This document shows positions 24,989 to 33,565 of a stretch of DNA of 64,000 bases, one piece after another. Position numbers and translations under genes: made by a program. The notes under the pieces are model-generated. The model was not told the origin of the DNA, did no database searches, and worked only from the letters and a program-made list of their open reading frames with translations. Each line of letters starts with the position of its first letter. Position 1 is the stretch's first letter. The DNA is from Nonomuraea roseoviolacea subsp. carminata (GTDB lineage Bacteria; Actinomycetota; Actinomycetes; Streptosporangiales; Streptosporangiaceae), in assembly GCF_024172185.1 (NCBI RefSeq), contig NZ_JAMZEC010000001.1, positions 3,596,001 through 3,660,000 of the forward strand. Reading direction: 5' to 3'.

Positions 24989-26257
24989 GTGACTCCCCGC
25001 CGTGACATCGCCGCCATGCTCCTGACCACGTTCCTCACCTGGATGGGACAGCGCACCACCGCCGTGGCGCTCCCTCTGGTCGCGCTCGCCGAGACCGGGT
25101 CTCCCTGGACCACCGGGCTCGTCGGTGGCGCCGTCGGGCTGCCCATGCTCACCTCGGCGTGGTGGGCGCGCGAACTGCGGCAACGGCTGACGACCGGCCG
25201 CGCCCTCGCCGGCGTGCTCGCCGTCCAGGTGGCCGGGCTGCTCGTCGTCCCGGTCGCCGCCGTTCTCGGCACCGTCGGCTCCGTCCACCTGGCCGCCACC
25301 GGCCTGATCACCGGTTGCGCGACCGCCGTGGGCGCACCCGCCCAGCGGGCGCTGCTCGCCGACATCTGCGACCGGCTGGGCGCGGGCGTCGCCGCCCGGA
25401 TGCTCGCCTGGCAGGACTTCGCCCACCGGAGCACGATGATCCTGGCGCCGCCCCTGGCCGGCTGGGCGATCACCGCCAGCGGCCCGTTCCACCTGCTCTG
25501 GGCGGAGGCGGCGGGCGTCGGCCTCGGGGCGGCGGTCCTGCTGACAGTGGGAGGCGACGCGCCGGCCGCTCCCGGCGAAAGGGAGGTGACGGCCGCTCGC
25601 GGCGGTGGGAAGGCGGGCGCACCGACCACTGCGGAGGGCGGGGAGGCGGAGGCGCCGGCGCTCCGGCACGTCCTGGCCCGTCACCCCGAGATACGCCGCG
25701 CCGTGACCATGTCGGGCGTCGGCGGGCTCGTCTGGTTCGCCTTCACCCTCGGCCTGGCGATCCTCGGCGCCGAGACCGGCCGGCCCGGGCTGCTCATCTC
25801 GGCCGGCATGACCGGTTACGGCGCCGGCTCCCTCGTCGGCGCGCTTCTGGCGCCGGCGCTAGTCCCCCGGCTGCCGGCGCTGGCCACCATGGCCACCGGA
25901 TGGATCATCCTCGGGACGGCCTTCGTCGCCCTGCCCGCGGTCACCTCGTCCCTGGCGCTGATCGCCTGCCTGGCCGCGGCCGGCGGCTTCGCCATGCCGC
26001 TCGGCATCGGGTCGATGAACCGGCTGATCACCGTGCGAATCGACGGCGCGGAACGGCGGGCCGCCTTCGCCGCCGAGAGCCTGGTGCACGACGGGGCGGT
26101 GTCCCTCGGCCTGCTCGCCGGAGGGGCGGTCATCGGCCTGGCCGGGGCGGGCCCGACGCTGGTCGTGGCGGGCGCCGCGCAGGTCGCCGTCGGGGTGCTC
26201 GCCGGCCCCTGGCTGGTCCGCGTCCCCGCTCGCGAGCCGGTACGGTCTGCTCTGTAA
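24989..26257 (+). CDS. MFS transporter, LysR-linked
   Basis: The 422-residue membrane protein has about 12 hydrophobic segments and an MFS start (MLLTTFLTWMGQRTTAVALPLVALAE is spread over residues 9-34). A polar, Ala/Gly/Glu-rich central loop at residues ~190-220 divides the two six-helix halves. Such drug/metabolite exporters use the proton gradient. GTG 24989 is the likely start, with a weak ribosome site. Divergent transcription from the LysR gene suggests substrate-inducible export. The substrate is unknown. Confidence 0.88.
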   Translation: MTPRRDIAAMLLTTFLTWMGQRTTAVALPLVALAETGSPWTTGLVGGAVGLPMLTSAWWARELRQRLTTGRALAGVLAVQVAGLLVVPVAAVLGTVGSVHLAATGLITGCATAVGAPAQRALLADICDRLGAGVAARMLAWQDFAHRSTMILAPPLAGWAITASGPFHLLWAEAAGVGLGAAVLLTVGGDAPAAPGEREVTAARGGGKAGAPTTAEGGEAEAPALRHVLARHPEIRRAVTMSGVGGLVWFAFTLGLAILGAETGRPGLLISAGMTGYGAGSLVGALLAPALVPRLPALATMATGWIILGTAFVALPAVTSSLALIACLAAAGGFAMPLGIGSMNRLITVRIDGAERRAAFAAESLVHDGAVSLGLLAGGAVIGLAGAGPTLVVAGAAQVAVGVLAGPWLVRVPAREPVRSAL

Positions 26258-26289
26258 CGATCATGATGAACGGCGGGAGAAGAGGCGCG

Positions 26290-26994
26290 ATGAGCGAGGA
26301 CCGGCTACCGGACGAGATCGTCCTGGGCATGATCGCCCAACAGTTGGCCGCGGCCATGGACCGGCCCTGGCACGTCACGGGAGACCTGGCCAGAGGACCC
26401 GGCAGCCTCGCCGTGACGCTCGGCGAGGACCACACCGGCCATCCCGGTCATATTGACATCAACTTCGTGCTCAATGTCGACCGGCCCGGCGACACCACGA
26501 TCAGCGACTGCGCCACCGGATACGGCACGACGCCGGAGGAGACCGTGGGCCGCGCGATCGAGATCTGGCTCGGCACCACCGGCAGCGCCCTGCTCGAACT
26601 CCTCGCCCAGGACGGCTCCTTCGCCGGGCACTACGCCGCCGACGACCCCGACGGGTTCCCCGGCTGGCACATCATCCACGGCGGCATCACCGGCTGGGGC
26701 ATCGGCGACGACTTCCAGGCCGTCCAGCACTGGGCCGCGGCCAACCCGCTCGCGCCGCATCTGGCCCCGGCGCTGGAGGGCTCGTTCGACCGGGACCATC
26801 TGATCGGCGTCAAGGCGTTCTTCGGCAGCGACGGGGACTCCGAGACCGCCGAGATCCGGGTGGACGGCATCCACCACGAGGCGGCCTCCGAGGTGCTGGC
26901 CGGCCTGCCGTGGCCCCGGCCGGCCGAGGGCATGTCGTACGCCCGGACGTTCCTCCTCCTCGTGCACCACGAAGGGCGTGACGCGACGGCGTGA
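26290..26994 (+). CDS. DUF6348-like protein
   Basis: The 234-residue protein has a distinct conserved-looking core: GEDHTGHPGHIDINFVLN, DCATGYGTTPEETV, GWHIIHGGITGWG and SYARTFLLLVHH. I relate it to DUF6348 from memory of this pattern; no catalytic motif is obvious. ATG 26290 follows GGGAGAAGAGG. It is cytoplasmic, with no signal peptide. It lies 32 bp downstream of the MFS gene and may be transcribed with it, but a shared function is not evident. Confidence 0.6.
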   Translation: MSEDRLPDEIVLGMIAQQLAAAMDRPWHVTGDLARGPGSLAVTLGEDHTGHPGHIDINFVLNVDRPGDTTISDCATGYGTTPEETVGRAIEIWLGTTGSALLELLAQDGSFAGHYAADDPDGFPGWHIIHGGITGWGIGDDFQAVQHWAAANPLAPHLAPALEGSFDRDHLIGVKAFFGSDGDSETAEIRVDGIHHEAASEVLAGLPWPRPAEGMSYARTFLLLVHHEGRDATA

Positions 26995-27021
26995 CGTGAC
27001 GGCGTGACGACGTGACGGCGG
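26977..27021. repeat. Short GTGACG repeats in convergent gap
   Basis: Five copies of (G)TGACG spaced 5-8 bp apart fill the end of the DUF6348-like gene and the 27-bp gap to the rbsC stop. This is low-complexity sequence with no further signal. Confidence 0.5.
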
Positions 27022-28020
27022 TCAGGAGGCGACCGTCGCCGGCACGGGCTCCTTCGCCGGCTGGGTGACGGCCAGCTTGCGGGCCAGGCGCAGCCGGTAC
27101 GCGTCCAGCACCACGGCGACCAGGATCACCAGCCCGGTGATGATCTGCCGCTCGAAGTCGGAGACGCCCATGAGCAGCAGCCCGTTGGTGAGCACGCCGA
27201 GCAGGCACGCCCCGAGGAACGTGCCGGCCATCGAGCCGCGCCCGCCCATCAGGCTCGCCCCGCCGATGACCACGGCGGCGATCGCGTTGAGCTCGTAGCC
27301 CTGACCCAGGATCGGGCTGGCGATGTTGAGCCGGGCCATGTACAGGACGGCCGCGATGCCCACGGTCAGACCGGCGATCATGAACGCGGCGATCTTGATG
27401 CGGGACGTCTTGTGGCCGGACAGGCGGACCGCTTCCTCGTTGTTGCCGGTGGCGTAGATCAGCCGTCCGAAGACCGTGCGCGACAGCACGAACCAGCCGA
27501 TGCCCGCCAGCAGCAGCGCGACCCAGAACACCGCGGGGACGCCGAGCAGCGTGAGGGTGCCGAAGTCGTTGAGCGCGGCGGGCAGGTTGTAGATGGTGGC
27601 CGCGTCGGTGTACCGCTCGGCCGCGCCGCGGGCGACGTTGAGCATGGCCAGGGTGACGATGAACGACGGCACCCGCCACTGTTCCGACACGAACCCGTTG
27701 ATCCAGCCGACCACGCCGCCGACCAGCACGCTCACCAGGATCGCGCCGAGCAGCGTCACGGCGGAGTGGGAGCCGGCCATCATCGTGCCCGACACGACCG
27801 CGCACAGCGCCATCGCCGAGCCGACCGACAGGTCGATGCCGCCGACCAGGATCACGAACGTCATGCCCACGGCGAGCACGGTGTTCAGGGTGATCTGGGT
27901 CATGATGTTGCGCAGGTTCTGCTCGGTCGCGAAGTTCGGTGCCGCGATGACGAAGAAGCCCGCGAGCACAACCAGGGCGACGCCGATGCCGGCCTCGCCG
28001 AGCACGAGCCTTTTGATCAT
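27022..28020 (-). CDS. rbsC: Ribose-type ABC transporter permease
   Basis: The 332-residue permease has about ten membrane segments. It has the BPD_transp_2 family hallmarks GMTFVILVGGIDLSVGS (about residues 52-68), ATGNNEEAVRLSG and the C-terminal AVVIGGASLMGGRGS. It pairs with the upstream double-ATPase RbsA-like protein, whose stop it overlaps by ATGA. It is the last gene of the lacI-rbsKDBAC operon. Transport of ribose or a similar sugar is inferred from rbsK and rbsD in the same operon. Confidence 0.93.
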   Translation of the reverse strand: MIKRLVLGEAGIGVALVVLAGFFVIAAPNFATEQNLRNIMTQITLNTVLAVGMTFVILVGGIDLSVGSAMALCAVVSGTMMAGSHSAVTLLGAILVSVLVGGVVGWINGFVSEQWRVPSFIVTLAMLNVARGAAERYTDAATIYNLPAALNDFGTLTLLGVPAVFWVALLLAGIGWFVLSRTVFGRLIYATGNNEEAVRLSGHKTSRIKIAAFMIAGLTVGIAAVLYMARLNIASPILGQGYELNAIAAVVIGGASLMGGRGSMAGTFLGACLLGVLTNGLLLMGVSDFERQIITGLVILVAVVLDAYRLRLARKLAVTQPAKEPVPATVAS

Positions 28021-29504
28021 TGTGTTTCACCGTTCTTGAGGTAGCCCGAGTAGGCGAGCGTGAGGATGTGCTCGGCGTCGAAGTCCGGCCTGGCGACCTC
28101 GCCGGCGATCCGGCCGCGGGAGAAGACCAGGATGCGGTCGCAGACGCCCATCAGCTCCGGCAGGTCCGAGGAGACGACGATCAGGGCCTTGCCCTCGGCG
28201 GCCAGGCCGAGCAGCAGTTCGTGGATCTCGTACTTGGCGCCGACGTCGATGCCGCGGGTGGGCTCGTCCACGATGAGGATGTCGGATCCGGCGTTGAGCC
28301 ACTTGGCCAGCACGACCTTCTGCTGGTTGCCGCCCGACAGGGTGCGCACGTGCTGGCCGACGCCCGCCGAGCGCAGGTGCAGGCGCCGCCCGAGGTCCTC
28401 GGAGAGGGAACGTTCCTGGCCGAAGCGCAGCAGGAACCCGCGCAGCTTGGCGAGGGTGACGTTGGCGCTGATCGGCAGGTCGAGGACCAGGCCCTGCGAC
28501 TTGCGGTCCTCGGTCAGCAGGCTGATGCCGTGCCGCACCGCGTCCTTGGGGTGCCGGATGTGCACCTTCTCGCCGTAAAGCTCGATATTTCCGGACAAGG
28601 CGGGGTCGGCGCCGAAGATCGCGCGCATCGCCTCCGTACGGCCCGAGCCGACCAGCCCGGCCAGCCCCACGACCTCGCCCCGCCGCACCGAGAAGGACAG
28701 CGGCCCCTCGAAGCCCGCGACCTTGAGCTCGCGCACCGCGATCGCCACCTCGCCCGGCGCGGTCGGCGGCTTGACCGGGTACTCCTGCGCCAGGTCCCGC
28801 CCCACCATCAGCCTGACCAGGTCGGGCGCGGTCACACCGGCCATCTCCCGGGTCTCGATGCTGCGCCCGTTGCGCAGCACGGTGACCCGGTCGGCCAGCT
28901 CCAGCACCTCCTGAAGGTGATGCGAGATGTACACGATCGCGACGCCGCGCTCACGCAGCCCGCGCAGGATGCCGAACAGGCGCCCCGCCTCACGCGAGGT
29001 GAGCGTGGCGGTCGGCTCGTCCATGATGAGCAGCTTGCAGTCGGTGGAGATCGCCTTGGCGATCTCCACGAGCTGCATCTGCGCGATGCCGAGCCGCTCG
29101 ACCGGCGTGTCCGGCGCGACGTCCAGACCGACCTCGGCCAGCAGCCGCGCGGCGTCCGCGCGCAGCCGCTTCCGGTCGACGACCCCCGCCGTGCGCGGCA
29201 GCCCGCGCAGGAACAGGTTCTCCGCCACCGTGAGGTACGGCAGCAGCGCCAGCTCCTGGTGGACCACCGAGATCCCGGCGGCCAGACCGTCGGCCGCGCC
29301 GGCCGGGGTGTACGGCACGCCGTCGAACGTCATCGTGCCCGCGTCCGGCGCGTGGATCCCCGCCAGGGCCTTGACCAGCGTGGACTTGCCCGCGCCGTTC
29401 TCCCCCACCAGGGCGTGGATCTCGCCCGCGCGGATGTCGAGATCGACCCCGTCGAGCGCCACCACACCGGGGAAGCGCTTGACGAGGCCGGTGACCGTCA
29501 TCAT
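28017..29504 (-). CDS. rbsA: Ribose-type ABC transporter ATPase
   Basis: The 495-residue protein has two ABC domains in tandem. The first has GENGAGKST, a signature around LGIAQMQLVEIAKA and Walker B LLIMDEPTATLT. The second has the degenerate P-loop GLVGSGRTEAMRA, LSGGNQQKVVLAKW and LIVDEPTRGIDVG. The degenerate second P-loop is normal in RbsA/MglA proteins. Two ATG codons stand at the start (29504 and 29501). ATGA overlaps on both sides couple it to rbsB and rbsC. Confidence 0.95.
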   Translation of the reverse strand: MMTVTGLVKRFPGVVALDGVDLDIRAGEIHALVGENGAGKSTLVKALAGIHAPDAGTMTFDGVPYTPAGAADGLAAGISVVHQELALLPYLTVAENLFLRGLPRTAGVVDRKRLRADAARLLAEVGLDVAPDTPVERLGIAQMQLVEIAKAISTDCKLLIMDEPTATLTSREAGRLFGILRGLRERGVAIVYISHHLQEVLELADRVTVLRNGRSIETREMAGVTAPDLVRLMVGRDLAQEYPVKPPTAPGEVAIAVRELKVAGFEGPLSFSVRRGEVVGLAGLVGSGRTEAMRAIFGADPALSGNIELYGEKVHIRHPKDAVRHGISLLTEDRKSQGLVLDLPISANVTLAKLRGFLLRFGQERSLSEDLGRRLHLRSAGVGQHVRTLSGGNQQKVVLAKWLNAGSDILIVDEPTRGIDVGAKYEIHELLLGLAAEGKALIVVSSDLPELMGVCDRILVFSRGRIAGEVARPDFDAEHILTLAYSGYLKNGETQ

Positions 29505-30469
29505 CCGAGGTTGTCCTTGGTGATGAGCTTGATCTCGGTCTTCTGCCAGCCGCTGAAGTTCTCGCCGCCGACCATCTTCATGGCGTAGTCGATGCCGTTG
29601 GCGGCCTGCTGCGCGCCGTACTGGTCGAGGGTGGCCACGACGCTGCCGTCCTTGACGTACTGCGCGATGGCCGGGATGTTGTCGAACGAGGCGACCTTGA
29701 TCTGGCCCTTCTTGCCCTGCTCGTCGATCGCCTTCAGCGCGCCGAGCGCCATGTTGTCGTTGCCGGCGAGCACGCCCTTGATGTTCGGGTGGGCGGTGAG
29801 CATGTTGCTGAAGACGGTGTGCGCCTCGTTGGTCTCCCAGTGCGCCGTCTTGGAGTCGACGAGCTTGAGCCCGCCCTCCTTGATCGCGTCCTCGAAGCCG
29901 GCCTTGCGCTGGGCGGCGTTGGCGGCGCCCGGGTTGCCCTCCAGGATGACCACCTCGGCGTCCTTGCCGACGGCCTTGACCAGCTCCATGCCGGACTGCT
30001 TGGCGCCCTCGCGGTTGTCGGGGCCGACGAAGGGCACCTTGTCGCCGATGCCGGCGGCCTTCATCGCGCCTTCTTCGAGCTGGACGTCGATGTTGACCAC
30101 CTTCACGCCCGCGTCGACGGCCCGCTTGAGCGGCGCCACCAGCGCCCGCGAGTCGGCGGGGGCGATCACGATCGCCTTGGCCTGCTGCGTCACGCACTTC
30201 TCGACCGCGGCGACCTGGTTGTCGATGTCGGTCTCGTTCTGGATGCCGACGACGCTGAGCGTGAGGTCGCCGCGCTTGGCCGCGTGCTCCTCCGCGCCCT
30301 TCTGCATCTGCTGAAAGAACTCGTTGGCCAGCGACTTCATCACCAGGCAGACGCCTGGCTTCTCACCCGGCTTGGGGGCGGCGGCCGGCTCGGCGGTGGT
30401 GCCGCCCTCCTTGCCGCAGGCGGTCAGCGCGAGGGCCAGACCGGCCACGGCGACGATCTTCTTGTTCAT
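29501..30469 (-). CDS. rbsB: Ribose-type ABC substrate-binding lipoprotein
   Basis: The 322-residue protein has a lipoprotein signal with the lipobox LTAC at residues 15-18. It has a periplasmic-binding-protein type I fold of the ribose family (SLANEFFQQMQKGAEEHA, GIQNETDIDNQVAAVEKCV, PADSRALVAPLKRAVDAG, AGNDNMALGALKAIDE). It captures the sugar outside the membrane and delivers it to RbsC. It ends in an ATGA overlap with rbsA, and a 12-bp gap separates it from rbsD. Confidence 0.95.
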   Translation of the reverse strand: MNKKIVAVAGLALALTACGKEGGTTAEPAAAPKPGEKPGVCLVMKSLANEFFQQMQKGAEEHAAKRGDLTLSVVGIQNETDIDNQVAAVEKCVTQQAKAIVIAPADSRALVAPLKRAVDAGVKVVNIDVQLEEGAMKAAGIGDKVPFVGPDNREGAKQSGMELVKAVGKDAEVVILEGNPGAANAAQRKAGFEDAIKEGGLKLVDSKTAHWETNEAHTVFSNMLTAHPNIKGVLAGNDNMALGALKAIDEQGKKGQIKVASFDNIPAIAQYVKDGSVVATLDQYGAQQAANGIDYAMKMVGGENFSGWQKTEIKLITKDNLG

Positions 30470-30481
30470 TCGGTGTCTCCT

Positions 30482-30850
30482 TCAGAAGGGAACGCCCGCT
30501 TGGAGGACGACGTTCGCGTACGGCGTCGCCTCACCGGTTCGCACGACCGCGCGGGCCCGGCCGGTGAGCTCCTTGAGCCGGGTGTGAGGGATTCGGTGAT
30601 GGGTGAGCACGTCGTCGAGGAAGCCGGGCGGCGACTCCTCGGCGACGTAGGCGGTCTCGACGACGAGCTCGCCGAGCACCGCTTCCAGTACGGGGAGGAA
30701 GGCGGGTTCGCCCCGGCGCCAGACGAGGTCCACCGTCTCGACGCCGGGCGGAACGGGCAGGCCGGGGTCGGCCACCACGATGAGGTCGGTGTGTCCCGCC
30801 GCGGACAGGATCTGCAACAGGCGCGGATGCCAGAGGCCGTCATGACGCAC
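30482..30850 (-). CDS. rbsD: RbsD-family pyranase/mutarotase
   Basis: The 122-residue protein matches the RbsD/FucU fold: LLQILSAAGHTDLIVVADPGLPVP near the N-terminus (with the family His) and the C-terminal ARAVVRTGEATPYANVVLQAGVPF. RbsD converts the pyranose form of ribose so that ribokinase can use it. The start must be GTG 30850, giving an 11-bp overlap with the rbsK stop. An ATG nearby is in another frame. Confidence 0.93.
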   Translation of the reverse strand: MRHDGLWHPRLLQILSAAGHTDLIVVADPGLPVPPGVETVDLVWRRGEPAFLPVLEAVLGELVVETAYVAEESPPGFLDDVLTHHRIPHTRLKELTGRARAVVRTGEATPYANVVLQAGVPF

Positions 30851-31841
30851 GGGCGAGCAGCCTCTCCACCTGGTTGCCGGTCGGCATGGCGGTCTGGGCG
30901 CCGTGGGCGGTCGTCGCCAGCGCGCCGGCCGCGCAGGCCCGCCGTACCGCCTCGGCGAGCGGCAGGCCGGCCGCGTGGGCGAGCGCGAGCTGCGCGCAGA
31001 ACGTGTCACCCGCACCGACCGCGTCGACCACGGGCACCTGGAACGACGGCACCTCGAAACCACCCCACGCGTCCCGGCCCCGCGCGCCGCGCCCGCCCAG
31101 CGTCACCACGGCGGCGCGCGGGCCGAGCGCGGTCAGCGCGGCGGGGTCGGCGCCGCCGCCGCACAGGGCGTCCGCTTCGCTCTCGTTGACGATCAGCAGG
31201 TCGACCAGGGGGAGCAGGTCGTGCAGGGCTTCCGTGTACGGGGCGGCGTTGAGGATCACCGGCACGCCGTGGGCCTGGGCCTGGCGCGCGGCGGCGAGAC
31301 AGGTGGCGACCGGGATCTCCAGTTGGAGGAGCAGCGCGTCGGCGGTGGCGAGGCCCAGGCCGATACCGGGAGCTGTGGCGCTGAAGTCTTGGCCGGTGAG
31401 GTGGAACAGGCTGTTGGCGCCGGGGGCGACAGTGATCATGTTCTCGCCGCCGTCCTCGACGACGATCATCGCCATGCCCGTGGCGGCGGGCACCTGCCGT
31501 ACCCCCGAGACGTCCACACCCTCACCCGCCACGGCGGCGAGCAGCTCGCGGCCCAGCGCGTCGTCGCCGACCTGGCCGACGAGACGCACGCGCGCGCCCA
31601 GCCGGGCGGCGGCCACCGCCTGGTTGGCGCCCTTGCCCCCGGCGGCCCGCACCACGGCGGCGCCCGCCACCGTCTCGCCCCTGCCCGGCAGGCGCGTCAC
31701 GGGGACCGTCAGATCCATGTTGAGGCTGCCGACGACGACCAGCTCCAGCCCCCGCGCCGTCCCAGACGTCGCGCGCTCACGGATCGTCCCAGGCACCGGG
31801 TTCTCAAGCGCGAGCTCAGGGGACATCTCGATCTCAGGCAT
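30840..31841 (-). CDS. rbsK: Ribokinase (PfkB family)
   Basis: The 333-residue protein has ribokinase motifs: VVGSLNMDLTV, GGKGANQAVAAARLGA and the catalytic loop DAVGAGDTFCAQLALA. It phosphorylates ribose at O5 in the cytoplasm. About 30 extra residues precede the usual start (MPEIEMSPELALEN...). The true start may be downstream, but the chosen ATG gives an 8-bp overlap with the lacI stop. Confidence 0.93.
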   Translation of the reverse strand: MPEIEMSPELALENPVPGTIRERATSGTARGLELVVVGSLNMDLTVPVTRLPGRGETVAGAAVVRAAGGKGANQAVAAARLGARVRLVGQVGDDALGRELLAAVAGEGVDVSGVRQVPAATGMAMIVVEDGGENMITVAPGANSLFHLTGQDFSATAPGIGLGLATADALLLQLEIPVATCLAAARQAQAHGVPVILNAAPYTEALHDLLPLVDLLIVNESEADALCGGGADPAALTALGPRAAVVTLGGRGARGRDAWGGFEVPSFQVPVVDAVGAGDTFCAQLALAHAAGLPLAEAVRRACAAGALATTAHGAQTAMPTGNQVERLLARAS

Positions 31842-32859
31842 CGTCCAGCCCGCCCGCGGGGTCGGGGCAGCCGCAGGAGCCGCGCCTGATCAGCGTGGCC
31901 GACAGGACCACCCGCTCGCCGGCCGGCGAGTCACCGATCTGCGCCGCCAGCAGCTCCACCGCGCGCCTGCCCAGCTCCTCGATCGGCTGACGCATGGTGG
32001 TGAGCGCGGGCACGGTGTAGGAGGAGGCGGCGATGCCGTCGATCGAGCACAGCGCGACGTCGCCGGGAACGCTCAGCCCCAGCTCGGCCGCGGCGCGCAT
32101 GACACCGATCGCCTGCTCGTCGCTGGTCACGAAGAGCGCGGTGGGCCGGTCCTCCCGCGACAGGAGCCGCCGGCCGCTGAGGTAGCCCTGCCGTCGTCCG
32201 TACGGGCCGTGGGCCGGCGGCATCGCGGCCGGGTCGAGACCGGCCTCGGTCAGCGCCCGCGACCAGCCGGCGACACGGTCGACGGTCGGGTGGATGTCCT
32301 TCGGCCCCGCCACGCAGCCGATGCGCCGATGCCCGTGCTCCAGCAGGTGGGTGGTCGCCTCGTACGCGCCGCCCTCGTTGTCGAGCAGCAGGTGGCTGGC
32401 CGGGGTGTCGTCGAGCTCACGGTCGAGCACGATGCACGGCACCCCGGAGGCGGCCAGCTGGGACCGCCAGGCGCGCGGGCCGTGGGCGGGAATCAGGATC
32501 AGCCCGTCCACCTGGCGGTCGATCAGGGTCCGCACGTAGGCGGCCTCGCGATCGTCGTCGTCCATCGCGTTGCCGAGCAGCACCGTCAGCCCGTGCTTGA
32601 ACGCGACGTCCTCGATCTCACGGGCCAGCTCGGCGAAGAAGGGGTTGGCGTTGTCGGGGACGACGAGCCCGATCGTGTGCGTGCGGCTGGTGCGCAGCGA
32701 GCGCGCGACGGCGTTCGGCCGGTAGCCGAGCTCGTCGATCGCGCGCAGCACCCGTTCGCGGGTGTGCGGGGCGACGTTCCTCGGCCCGTTGTTGAGCACG
32801 TAGCTGACGACGGCCTCTGAGGTGCCGGCCAGCCGCGCCACATCGCGGCGTGTGACCAC
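31834..32859 (-). CDS. LacI-family regulator of the ribose operon
   Basis: The frame is read from GTG 32859, giving 341 residues with the usual LacI N-terminus: TRRDVARLAGTSEAVVSYVLN, the hinge VLRAIDELGYRPNAVARSL, then a sugar-binding effector domain. An upstream ATG at 32955 exists, but its extra residues are not LacI-like. It is the first gene of its own target operon, an unusual but useful arrangement for autoregulation. An RbsR-like box and an 18-bp inverted repeat lie in its leader. Confidence 0.92.
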   Translation of the reverse strand: MVTRRDVARLAGTSEAVVSYVLNNGPRNVAPHTRERVLRAIDELGYRPNAVARSLRTSRTHTIGLVVPDNANPFFAELAREIEDVAFKHGLTVLLGNAMDDDDREAAYVRTLIDRQVDGLILIPAHGPRAWRSQLAASGVPCIVLDRELDDTPASHLLLDNEGGAYEATTHLLEHGHRRIGCVAGPKDIHPTVDRVAGWSRALTEAGLDPAAMPPAHGPYGRRQGYLSGRRLLSREDRPTALFVTSDEQAIGVMRAAAELGLSVPGDVALCSIDGIAASSYTVPALTTMRQPIEELGRRAVELLAAQIGDSPAGERVVLSATLIRRGSCGCPDPAGGLDDA

Positions 32860-32866
32860 TACGCAA

Positions 32867-32935
32867 GTCCCATCTACTCGTGTTGACGCAGTATTCGGTC
32901 CGGCTTCCGCGAGAAGCAACACGTGTAGATGGGAC
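32867..32935. promoter_or_regulatory. Inverted repeat in the lacI-rbs leader
   Basis: An 18-bp arm at 32867-32884 is the reverse complement of 32918-32935 with one mismatch; 33 nt separate them. The left arm ends 8 nt before the lacI GTG. It could be two half-operators for looping, or a large mRNA hairpin acting on lacI translation. Confidence 0.55.
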
Positions 32936-32950
32936 GTTATGAAGGCGTTA

Positions 32951-32962
32951 CGCAACGTTTCG
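32951..32962. promoter_or_regulatory. RbsR-like operator candidate
   Basis: CGCAACGTTTCG is a near-perfect palindrome (one mismatch) with the AACGTT centre known from LacI/RbsR-type operators. It is about 92 bp upstream of the lacI GTG, in the expected promoter zone of the operon. Confidence 0.45.
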
Positions 32963-33085
32963 AGGTGATCACGGATGGCGGGCCACGGCTGTGCGCCTAC
33001 CCGCCGACGCGACCTGTCGCCTCGCGTTCCGCGTGGAGTCCGACCAGGTCAGGCGGGGATTCACGGGCACTCATGCAGCCTGGCG

Positions 33086-33118
33086 CCAGTTCTGTCCACA
33101 GCCTGTGGACAGAACTGG
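33086..33118. other. Perfect 15-bp hairpin with inverted DnaA-like boxes
   Basis: The arms at 33086-33100 and 33104-33118 are perfectly complementary with a 3-nt centre. Each arm carries CTGTCCACA, which differs from the actinobacterial DnaA box TTGTCCACA at one position; the two copies face each other. It is also correctly placed to be a terminator 5 bp after the small membrane-protein gene at 33123, but no T-tract follows. Confidence 0.5.
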
Positions 33119-33122
33119 ACCT

Positions 33123-33401
33123 CTACGCCGCCTTTTCGGGCACCTCTTCCACAAGTAGGGTCGAGATCAGCGCCCAAAGCAGGGCCATGAGCCCGACAAC
33201 CGGCCAGTGCGGCAACCGCGCCAGCAGAGCCGCCACCGTGCTGAGCGGGATGGGCGCCACCGCGAACGCCATCATCAGCTTGAGCTCGGACGAGGAGCCG
33301 GAGGTCGGCCAGTGGAGGAGAAGCAGCAGCAAGGCCGCCACTACGGACCCCGCCACGATCGACCGCAACAAGAGACGCACAGCGTCATTGTGGCGGATCA
33401 T
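33123..33401 (-). CDS. Small membrane protein
   Basis: Read from ATG 33401, 92 residues give about three membrane helices (LLLRSIVAGSVVAALLLLLL, MMAFAVAPIPLSTVAALLA, VVGLMALLWALISTLLV). The frame is open to a GTG at 33464; an AGGAGG inside that extension fits neither start well. No family is recognised. It lies between the ribose operon leader and a divergent single-helix protein gene. Confidence 0.5.
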   Translation of the reverse strand: MIRHNDAVRLLLRSIVAGSVVAALLLLLLHWPTSGSSSELKLMMAFAVAPIPLSTVAALLARLPHWPVVGLMALLWALISTLLVEEVPEKAA

Positions 33402-33565
33402 GACGGACACGACGATGTCCGGGCGAATTGCTTTCCGCGTCCTCCTGATAATGTGACCGGTCACCTCAAATCCTGATGGAATACGGACTTGTTCTGAGGG
33501 TCACCGGCATGTGCGCAACCACGGATAATGGAACTATTGTCGGTGCCGCGCACTACGATCACCGC

